64,000 bases of DNA from Streptomyces sp. NBC_00250. GTDB taxonomy: Bacteria > Actinomycetota > Actinomycetes > Streptomycetales > Streptomycetaceae. The position numbers and the translations under genes are program-made. Position 1 is the first letter of the stretch; every line of letters begins with the position of its first letter. A model generated the notes under the pieces. It saw nothing but the letters and a program-made list of their open reading frames with translations. It was not told where the DNA came from and made no database searches. Where the stretch lies: positions 7,984,001 to 8,048,000 of the forward strand of contig NZ_CP108088.1 of NCBI RefSeq assembly GCF_036192275.1. Direction: 5' to 3'. Shown here piece by piece: positions 27,311 through 33,645 of this stretch.

Positions 27311-27683
27311 CACCGGCTCCCCGCTCCCGCCGCTTCCGTGGTCGACGAAGGCCATCAGAGGATGGTGTCCGAAGGTCTTCTTCCAGGTCGCGGTGGCGTC
27401 CTGCTTCTCGGAGTGAGCCGGCACGAGCACCCCGTCCAGGTCCACGATCACCTGCCCCGCGGCATCCGGCGCCGCAGTGCCGGCCAGCTTCCACACGTGC
27501 TCGCGCACGCCGGCCCGAGCGGTCCTGATCGCGGACAGGGCCTTCGGCCCGGCTGCGGCGAGGGCGTCGACGAGCCGGGAGACCGTGGGGTCGGAGGCCA
27601 CCGGCCCGAACACGCCGGGCTCGGCCCGCAGCGTCCCGACATCCGCGAGGCAGTCCCCGCCCAGCGCGACCGAGAGGTGCTGC
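27301..27683 (-). pseudogene. IS1380 transposase fragment B, inverted
   Basis: Read on the minus strand it gives SVALGGDCLADVGTLRAEPG through VIVDLDGVLVPAHSEKQDAT and HPLMAFVDHGSGG. It is almost identical to copy C at 30456-30844 (the only difference noticed is around GTCGGGACG versus GTCGGCATG) and shares its upstream GCAGCACCT lesion. It meets fragment A tail to tail at a shared GCAGGGCGGC. It is a broken duplicate, not expressed as a full protein. Confidence 0.82.
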
Positions 27684-27860
27684 GCCTGAACGTCGCACGC
27701 CTCTACGGATGGCCAGCCACCGCCACCACGTACGAGCACGTGGAGCAGTGGCTCCGCTCGCGCTACTGCACGATCGTCTGGCACCGCACCCGTGCGTCGG
27801 GCACGCTCGTCGACCTGGTCGCCGCCGACTCGATGCCGTGCCCGGCCGGCGTCGCGCTCT
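27684..27860 (+). pseudogene. Unidentified coding remnant
   Basis: The plus-strand frame reading LNVARLYGWPATATTYEHVE, QWLRSRYCTIVWHRTRASGT and LVDLVAADSMPCPAGVALYG has strong Streptomyces GC3 bias, so it was probably once coding. It has no start (joined to fragment B at about 27684) and no stop before the hairpin at 27861. I do not recognise the family. It is probably the tail of a gene cut off by the IS rearrangement. Confidence 0.4.
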
Positions 27861-27904
27861 ACGGGACGGGCCCGGGACGCGTCGCGCGCCCGGGACCGTC
27901 CCGT
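27861..27904. terminator. Strong hairpin downstream of the membrane-protein operon
   Basis: ACGGGACGGGCCCGGG pairs with CCCGGGACCGTCCCGT at 15 of 16 positions around a 12-nt loop. It begins 11 bases beyond the minus-strand stop at 27916, the position expected for an intrinsic terminator of that operon. Confidence 0.75.
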
Positions 27905-27915
27905 ATCGGTGCAGG

Positions 27916-29001
27916 TCAGCGGACCTGGACGGATGCGACCAGGGTGTTTAGGTCCGGCCAGAGCTTCTTGTTCGTCTCCGGCAGTACGACCCACAGCACC
28001 GAGGGGCGGACCCGCCCGGTGTCGACCACGAGGACCGCGTTCAGGTCCATCGTGGACGGCACCCCGCGTTTGTGGAAGTGGATCTCGCTGACCAGCAGCC
28101 AGGCGTCATGTCCGTCGACCTTCAGCGGCTGCGAGGCGACGTCGACCAGGATCGCCTGGTCGCGGGGGTACTCGTAGCGCCGCCGCTCGTCCATCACCGC
28201 GCCCGCCACGCCCCGCAGCTCCCCGGTGCCGCCGGCCGCGGCCATGATGTCCTCGTCGACCTGCGTGGACTTCACGAGTGCGCGCTGGCGCCCCTCCTGC
28301 TTGCGGGTGAAGCCGTCGAAGACCGGATCCTGCGTCTTGCTCCGGTCCCACGTGCCGCCCAGCTCCGCGTACTCCAGGGAGGAGTCCGTGACGGTGCCGA
28401 TGACCGGCGAGCCCTCGCCCGGGTAGTCCGGCACCTTGACGGTCCCGGTGAGCCGCCGCTCCTCGGGCAGCGGGGAGGCGCCGGGGGTGAGAGTGGGCAC
28501 GGGGATGCCCCGCTGCGGGGCGTCCGCGGTGCTGCCCGCGCAGATGGCGGACGAGGAGTCCGGTGTGCTGTGCGCCTGCTGGACCACCTTGCCGCCGACC
28601 AGCACGGTGCACGTGAGAGTGCCCCCTTCCTGGTCCTCGCGGCTTCTGACGTCCAGATAGAAGTCGGCGCCCGCCGCCAGCTCGACGGTCTTGCGGTACG
28701 GCAGGATGACGACCCCGTGGGACTCGTGGTTGCCGTTCGCCTCCCCGACGGTGAGGTTCACCGAGGGGTGGTCGCCCGTCGCGATGTAGGTGACCTCGAC
28801 CCGCCGGGATTCCTTGTCCGGGGATGCCCCGTCGTCGCTCGGGTCGCCGACGGCCAGGGCCAGGCCCACCGCGCCGAGCGTGACCGCCTCGAAGAGGATC
28901 ACCAGGGCGCCGACCAGGTAGAACCCGCCCGGGATCCGGTCGAAGGTCTTCTTGCCGCGGCCGGAGTGGAACTCGCGTCTCGGCTGGGATGTCTGCGTCA
29001 T
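27916..29001 (-). CDS. Single-pass membrane protein with large extracytoplasmic domain (MmpS-like part)
   Basis: Predicted 361 residues. A basic cytoplasmic start (about 25 residues) precedes one membrane helix (GGFYLVGALVILFEAVTLGAVGLALAV). The outside part begins with VEVTYIATGDHPSVNLTVGE and, like MmpS/DUF4307-type domains, shows beta strands with CTVLVGGKVV and a Cys pair. A second, unrecognised region follows (ERRLTGTVKVPDYPGEG, AILVDVASQPLKVDGHDAWL). It is the second gene of a two-gene operon and is followed by a strong hairpin. No enzyme motif is seen. Function unknown; it is carried between IS1380 copies. Confidence 0.75.
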   Translation of the reverse strand: MTQTSQPRREFHSGRGKKTFDRIPGGFYLVGALVILFEAVTLGAVGLALAVGDPSDDGASPDKESRRVEVTYIATGDHPSVNLTVGEANGNHESHGVVILPYRKTVELAAGADFYLDVRSREDQEGGTLTCTVLVGGKVVQQAHSTPDSSSAICAGSTADAPQRGIPVPTLTPGASPLPEERRLTGTVKVPDYPGEGSPVIGTVTDSSLEYAELGGTWDRSKTQDPVFDGFTRKQEGRQRALVKSTQVDEDIMAAAGGTGELRGVAGAVMDERRRYEYPRDQAILVDVASQPLKVDGHDAWLLVSEIHFHKRGVPSTMDLNAVLVVDTGRVRPSVLWVVLPETNKKLWPDLNTLVASVQVR

Positions 29002-29014
29002 GTCGTCCTCCCCC

Positions 29015-30034
29015 TCACGCCCGGCCGCTGTCGCCGGACCGGCGGTCGGCCGGCTCGTCGGCGAACCGCGTGGCCAGCAGCCCCGCCTCCCGCGCCTCGT
29101 CCAGCACCCGGTGCAGGTCCTGGAGCCGGGACCGGTCGGCGAGCCCCTCGATCTCGGCGACGGCCAGCTCGTCCCGCACCGTGTTCACCACCAGCTCGTA
29201 CATGTCCTCGCCGAGTTGCTCCAGCTCTCGTACGGCCTCCCACTCGCGGTACGCCGCGTCCGCCGCGCGGGTGTTCTCGGCGTACCGCTCCAGCGCCTCC
29301 ACCCGCTCCTCCAGCGCGCTCGACGACAGCCGCAGCGCCTGCCGCTGAGTCCGCAGCACCTCCTCCACCCGCGAGCCGGAGGCGTCCCCGGCAGCGGTGC
29401 GCACCTTCCGCGCCAGCCGGGTCAGCTCGGCCAGGCGCTGGGCGATCTCGTACTGTTGGGCCGGCAGTGTCACGTCGTTGGCGATGTCGTCCAGCAGCCC
29501 GTCCCGGTCGACCTGCGACTGGAGTACCGCCGTCACGGCGGCCTGGGCGCGCTCCATCCGGCGCAGCGGCGAGTGGCCCAGCAGCTCGCGCAGGGAGTCG
29601 TCGCCGAAATCCTCGGCCAGGTAGTAGCGGCCGTGGCGCAGCCGGGCCACCCGCTGCCGCTCGTCGGTCCCGCAGCCGAGGACGACGATCAGCAGCCAGG
29701 CCAGCAGGTGCACGACCACGACAGTCAGGATGAACGCCTCGAACCCGAACTGGACCCCGACCCAGATCAGCCCCGCCTGCGCCGCGAGCCCGACGGCCAG
29801 GCCGGGCCACACGCCGATCAGCGCCCACAGGATCGTCACCGGCAGTAGCGCGCACACCGCGGAGACCCCCAGGGCCGTCCAGATGTCCGCCTTGGTACGG
29901 CCGCCCAGCCCCGGCTCCTCGGGCAGCGGCAGCGTGGCTGGGAAGAGTCCGTCGGCGGACTTCTCCAGCAGCGCGCGCTCCGCGTCCTCGAGGGCCGGAT
30001 CCACCACCGGCCGCAGCGCAATGTCCTGCGCCAT
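29015..30034 (-). CDS. Membrane protein with long coiled-coil cytoplasmic region
   Basis: Predicted 339 residues from ATG 30034. Two or three helices lie between about residues 50 and 120 (ALGVSAVCALLPVTILWALI, AFILTVVVVHLLAWLLIVVL). The remainder, about residues 130-325, is a heptad-rich helical region (RMERAQAAVTAVLQSQVDRD, ALRLSSSALEERVEALERYA) likely to form coiled coils. It lies 13 bases upstream of the MmpS-like gene, so the two proteins probably work together in the membrane. I do not recognise the family. The 287 bases upstream, toward transposase copy C, hold no convincing gene and should contain the promoter. Confidence 0.75.
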   Translation of the reverse strand: MAQDIALRPVVDPALEDAERALLEKSADGLFPATLPLPEEPGLGGRTKADIWTALGVSAVCALLPVTILWALIGVWPGLAVGLAAQAGLIWVGVQFGFEAFILTVVVVHLLAWLLIVVLGCGTDERQRVARLRHGRYYLAEDFGDDSLRELLGHSPLRRMERAQAAVTAVLQSQVDRDGLLDDIANDVTLPAQQYEIAQRLAELTRLARKVRTAAGDASGSRVEEVLRTQRQALRLSSSALEERVEALERYAENTRAADAAYREWEAVRELEQLGEDMYELVVNTVRDELAVAEIEGLADRSRLQDLHRVLDEAREAGLLATRFADEPADRRSGDSGRA

Positions 30035-30321
30035 TCAGCAACACCCCCCACAGGTTGGGGGAGATCGTGACACACGCCGGAGGGGCTGCCCACGCCACCC
30101 CTGTTCCCGGCCGCCGACTGAGACGGCGCGAACCCGAAGACAAACTGTCTTCCACCCTTGGCCTGATGCCGCTGAGGCCGACGGGGTGCGACGCGCAGCC
30201 AGAGGCGCGAGAGGCGCCCCTGTCCGGTAGCCGGCGCCCCCAGTCCTGCGCCCGGTGACCCCTGTCCGGGCGCTGGCAATTGCCTTACCCACGCGTCCGC
30301 GTCGAGGGCGGTGGCCGTGGG

Positions 30322-31642
30322 GTGGTGTCCCAGGCCGGGGCCGTGCTGCTGGTCGAGACGGTCCGCAAGACCAGGCTGGACCAGGCGATGTCGGCGGCGC
30401 TTGCGTCATGGCGACGGCCGCGGGCGGTGCACGATCCAGGCAAGGTCCTCCTGGACGCAGCACCTCTCGGTCGCGCTGGGCGGGGACTGCCTCGCGGATG
30501 TCGGCATGCTGCGGGCCGAGCCCGGCGTGTTCGGGCCGGTGGCCTCCGACCCCACGGTCTCCCGGCTCGTCGACGCCCTCGCCGCAGCCGGGCCGAAGGC
30601 CCTGTCCGCGATCAGGACCGCTCGGGCCGGCGTGCGCGAGCACGTGTGGAAGCTGGCCGGCACTGCGGCGCCGGATGCCGCGGGGCAGGTGATCGTGGAC
30701 CTGGACGGGGTGCTCGTGCCGGCTCACTCCGAGAAGCAGGACGCCACCGCGACCTGGAAGAAGACCTTCGGACACCATCCTCTGATGGCCTTCGTCGACC
30801 ACGGAAGCGGCGGGAGCGGGGAGCCGGTGGCCACCCTGCTCAGGCCGGGCGACGCGGGCAGCAACACCGCCACCGACCACATCACCACCACCCAACTAGC
30901 CCTGGCTCAAATGCCGAAGAAGTACCGGCGCGGACGCCGGACCCTGATCCGCACCGACTCCGGAGGCGGAACCCACGAGTTCGTCGCCTGGCTCGCCCAG
31001 CGCGGCCGGTGGCTGTCGTACTCGGTCGGCATGACCATCACCGAGCAGATCCACCAGGCCGTCCTCAAGGTTCCCGCCACGGCCTGGACGGCAGCGATCG
31101 AGTCCTGCGGCGAGATCCGCGACGGCGCCTGGGTCGCCGAACTGTCCGGCGACTGCCTGAAGGGCTGGCCGAAGGGAATGCGGCTGATCGTCCGCAAGGA
31201 ACGGCCCCACCCCGGTGTCCAGTTGCGGATCACCGACGCCGATGGACTGCGGCTGACCTGCTTCGCCACCAACACCACCGTCATGCCGATCGCGGCACTG
31301 GAGCTACGACACCGCCAGCGGGCGCGGGCCGAGGACCGCATCCGGGCCGCGCGGACCACCGGCCTGCGCAACCTGCCCCTGCACGACACCGCGCAGAACC
31401 GGATCTGGCTGGAGATCGTCCAGCTCGCCCTGGACCTGCCGGCCTGGATGCCGATGCTCGCTCTGACCGGCGAAATCCGCAGGTGGGAGCCCCGCCGCCT
31501 CCGGTTCCGCCTTCTCTCCGCCGCCGCCCAGATCGTCACGACCGCCCGGCGCCGCTATCTGCGGTTCGCCCGCCACTGGCCCTGGACCGGCGTGATCACC
31601 GACGCCCTGGCACGGCTCGAAGCTCTCCCGAACCCCGGCTGA
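30322..31642 (+). pseudogene. IS1380-family transposase copy C, near full length but frameshifted
   Basis: The N-terminal part (GTG 30322; VVSQAGAVLLVETVRKTRLD then QAMSAALASWRRPRAVHDPG and KVLLD) is in one frame. From about 30460 the protein continues in another frame: SVALGGDCLADVGMLRAEPG, the catalytic region VIVDLDGVLVPAHSEKQDAT, LIRTDSGGGTHEFVAWLAQR, and an end WPWTGVITDALARLEALPNP. Together they make a complete IS1380-type transposase of about 440 residues apart from a one-base insertion near 30456-30465 (GCAGCACCT where an 8-base segment is expected). Unless the shift is bypassed, it is inactive. Fragment B shares the same lesion. Confidence 0.85.
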
Positions 31643-31786
31643 GCAGCACGTTCCCGTCCCGGCGAGCAGCATTACCCCGACCGGAGCCGTGGAACCCGGT
31701 GCCAACCCGACGCGACAGCCGGGCCATCAGCCTGGCTGCCACCAGCCCGAACAGCCGAAACGGCCCGCCGAAAGAACCGACGGACC

Positions 31787-31807
31787 GTCACGAAAGATCG
31801 AGGCCAG
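31787..31807 (-). repeat. Right terminal inverted repeat of IS1380 composite
   Basis: GTCACGAAAGATCGAGGCCAG matches the inverse of the left end at 15 of 21 positions and lies 145 bases past the transposase stop. Homology to the interrupted IS5-type transposase resumes immediately after it. Confidence 0.6.
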
Positions 31808-31912
31808 TACGGCGGGAGATTGCACCTGCGGCCCCTCGCGGGTGACGATGAGCATCGTGACCCGCTCGACCAGAGCGTGCGCGAGGTCGAGTGCGGCAGG
31901 ACAGGGAACCAA
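31808..31912 (-). pseudogene. N-terminal fragment of the interrupted IS5-type transposase
   Basis: On the minus strand, LVPCPAALDLAHALVERVTM and LIVTREG, then after a one-base shift RRCNLPPY, match the start of the Streptomyces IS5-type transposase whose middle part is at 26643-26850. The IS1380 right end cuts it. The stretch 31913-32092 holds only the presumed leader of that element and no gene. Confidence 0.65.
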
Positions 31913-32092
31913 CAGGGCTCCTGTGCCGGTGGGTTGAGACTTCGAACACCTCCCTCACCTGCGCAGGAGCCTTTGCTTTGTGACCCTCGCCTCGACCTCT
32001 CACCGCCGTCACCCGATCAGTGGCCACGGTGAAGGCGCTCACTGCGATCAACTCCCGGTCAGGTATCGACTCCAAGTGCTAGAAGGGGCCTA

Positions 32093-32617
32093 GTGGTGGC
32101 AACGCTCTCAGAGGTACGCGCCCTGTTGGGTGAGCCCAAGTTCAACTGGTCGGATCCGGCGCCATGGACAGCAAGGGAGAAGGAATTCGGCATCGAATTC
32201 CCGGCGGACTTCCGTGAGATCATCGACGCCTATGGTTCGATCGAGATCAACGGGCAGTTGTATCTGAAGCACCCCGCCGAGCATCTGCTGCATGATCTGG
32301 GCACGATGATCAGGGGGGACCTCGAGTTCTGGCGCGAGGAGGACATGGCCGAGTTCCTGCCCGACCCGGCAGGGACGAACCCCGGTGAGTTGATACCGGT
32401 GGCGACGGCCACGACGGGAGAAATGATCTTCCTCCGTATCCCTGACGACTCCTCGTCGCCGTGGCGCGTCGTGGTCCAGGAAATGGACAGTCCGTCCTGG
32501 ACTCTCTACGAGATGACGTTCAGCGAGTGGTTGCTGGCCTATCTCAAGGGGAGGGACGTGACGTTGTGCTCTCGCGACCGCGCGCCCGACGGCCCGTTCT
32601 ACGAGTTCCTGCCCTAA
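32093..32617 (+). CDS. SMI1/KNR4 (SUKH) family protein, probable immunity protein
   Basis: Predicted 174 residues; the start is GTG 32093 or the adjacent GTG 32096, with AAGGGG just upstream. The SUKH fold signature is present: an N-terminal helix, then REKEFGIEFPADFREIIDAY GSIEI, later strands PVATATTGEMIFLRIPDDSS and a C-terminal helix EMTFSEWLLAYLKG. SUKH proteins are typically immunity proteins for contact-dependent and polymorphic toxins. No toxin gene is nearby, so this may be an orphan. Its stop codon TAA abuts the terminal repeat of the next IS5-type element, so the last residues may have been altered by the insertion. Confidence 0.82.
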   Translation: MVATLSEVRALLGEPKFNWSDPAPWTAREKEFGIEFPADFREIIDAYGSIEINGQLYLKHPAEHLLHDLGTMIRGDLEFWREEDMAEFLPDPAGTNPGELIPVATATTGEMIFLRIPDDSSSPWRVVVQEMDSPSWTLYEMTFSEWLLAYLKGRDVTLCSRDRAPDGPFYEFLP

Positions 32618-32690
32618 GGACTGTCCCGCAAATGATCTTCCGGCTGATCGGGACGTGCTCAGCTCAGGGTGAGTGGGCTCACTTAGCCGG

Positions 32691-33128
32691 CGAGGGCCAC
32701 GACCATCGCCGACGGCGGCTACCCGGGCACCGGATTCCGCCCAGGCCAGGCAGTCGTTGCGGTTCCCCGGCAGCGGTCGGCCGACCAGCACGACCAGGCG
32801 CGTGTCGGCGTCGGTGACTACCTGATGGTTGGTGGAGCAGCGGTAGTTCTTCGACTGCTCGGCGACGTTGTGATCGCGGGTGGGCACCAAGGTGCCGTCC
32901 ACGATCAGCACAGCGTCCTTGGCGAACCGCCGGCGGGGTTGCAGAGCGAGTCTCGGCCCGAGGTGGTCGATCACCCGGTCAGCGGCCGACTTCGACACCG
33001 CGAACAGCGGGGCCAGTTGTCGCATGGTGAGGTTGGTCCGCCAGTACGCGGCGACCAGCACCACTCGGTTCTCCAGCGACAGCTTCCACGGTCGGCCCCG
33101 GCCGCCGACGTCGGCGCCTGCGTCCCGC
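32691..33128 (-). pseudogene. IS5-type transposase remnant with internal inversion
   Basis: The minus strand encodes LSLENRVVLVAAYWRTNLTM, SKSAADRVIDHLGPRLALQP, VLIVDGTLVPTRDHNVAEQS and VVLVGRPLPGNRNDCLAWAE, the N-terminal and first catalytic parts of a DDE_Tnp_4-type transposase. At about 32740 the homology flips: the next expected piece, TTIADGGYPGTG, is encoded on the plus strand at about 32696-32736. The two halves join at a shared TCCGGTGCC. The C-terminal third is missing. Confidence 0.75.
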
Positions 33129-33181
33129 CCACAGCATGAAAATCAGGCGACCGGGCCTGGCGCATCATCCAGGATGACCCC

Positions 33182-33562
33182 ATGAGCCAAGACCTTGTGA
33201 CGTTCCTCCACGCGCGGCTGGACGAGGAGGCCGACCTGGCCCGACGCTGCGACGGTGACGGCTGCGGGGAGTGGACCGCTCACGGGCACACGGTCGACTT
33301 CTGCCAGGGAGAACTCTCCGGCTTCCATCCCACGATCGCCCTGCACGTCGCGCTGCACGACCCGGCTCGCGTCCTGCGGAACGTCGAGGCCAAGCGACGC
33401 GTGCTCGCCCGCCATGTGCTCAGTCCTGCCACGGGCGACCCCGAACTACCGTGGGACAACCGCGATGACTGCCAGTACGACGGCGAGACCTGGCCATGCG
33501 ATGACCTGCTCGACCTCGCGTCACCTTACGCCGATCACCCTGGCTACCCCCGATGCCCCTGA
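33182..33562 (+). CDS. DUF6221 family protein
   Basis: Predicted 126 residues. It has the actinomycete DUF6221 pattern: an N-terminal DLVTFLHARLDEEADLARR, the signature ALHDPARVLRNVEAKRRVLA, and an end LDLASPYADHPGY. Proteins of this family usually end in a few more residues (a Trp-containing tail); here the stop comes three bases before the IS terminal repeat, so the last residues may be replaced. DUF6221 genes are common in Streptomyces accessory regions and of unknown function. It sits inside the IS5-type element as a passenger. Confidence 0.72.
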   Translation: MSQDLVTFLHARLDEEADLARRCDGDGCGEWTAHGHTVDFCQGELSGFHPTIALHVALHDPARVLRNVEAKRRVLARHVLSPATGDPELPWDNRDDCQYDGETWPCDDLLDLASPYADHPGYPRCP

Positions 33563-33645
33563 GGCGGAGATCGTTTACGGGACAGCCCTTAGGAGACGTC
33601 CTGTCGATCAGGCGGGGAGGCTCGGGCCGCCGACGTGAGGGGCCG

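Larger units (their letters stand above)
26851..31807. mobile_element. Rearranged IS1380-family composite carrying two membrane-protein genes
   Basis: The outer boundaries are inferred from related terminal repeats: 26851-26871 and the inverse of 31787-31807 agree at 15 of 21 positions. Inside are a left-end transposase fragment (plus strand), an inverted fragment (minus strand), a coding remnant, two intact membrane-protein genes, and a longer frameshifted transposase copy running to the right end. The element interrupts an IS5-type transposase gene whose pieces flank it. No clean target duplication is visible, and about 300 bases of the target gene are missing, so deletion or recombination accompanied the insertion. 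Confidence 0.65.
32613..33593. mobile_element. Degraded IS5-type element with DUF6221 passenger
   Basis: Terminal repeats are clear: 32618-32640 (GGACTGTCCCGCAAATGATC...) and the inverse of 33566-33588 (GGGCTGTCCCGTAAACGATC...) agree at 19 of 23 positions, and the complementary flanks CCTAA/TTAGG extend the match. Inside are a truncated minus-strand transposase, a small internal inversion and an intact-looking plus-strand DUF6221 gene. The transposase cannot be active. The flanks CTAA and TTAG resemble the YTAR target of IS5-type elements, but no exact duplication is seen. Confidence 0.7.

Noticed and set aside
26900..28177. Single 425-codon plus-strand frame through the IS region
   Set aside because: It is a chance fusion of fragment A, the antisense of fragment B, a remnant and the antisense of the membrane-protein gene.
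30286..30303. CCCACGCGTCCG, identical to a common cDNA-library adaptor, near the 5' end of transposase copy C
   Set aside because: It is embedded in otherwise ordinary genomic sequence and could occur by chance; vector contamination would show longer adaptor or vector sequence.
30035..30895. Minus-strand frame opposite transposase copy C
   Set aside because: Antisense shadow; the same peptide appears opposite fragment B because the DNA is duplicated.
33182..33562. DUF6221 gene as an antitoxin of the CHAT/caspase module
   Set aside because: It lies inside IS terminal repeats, on the other strand, and has no sequence feature pointing to that role.
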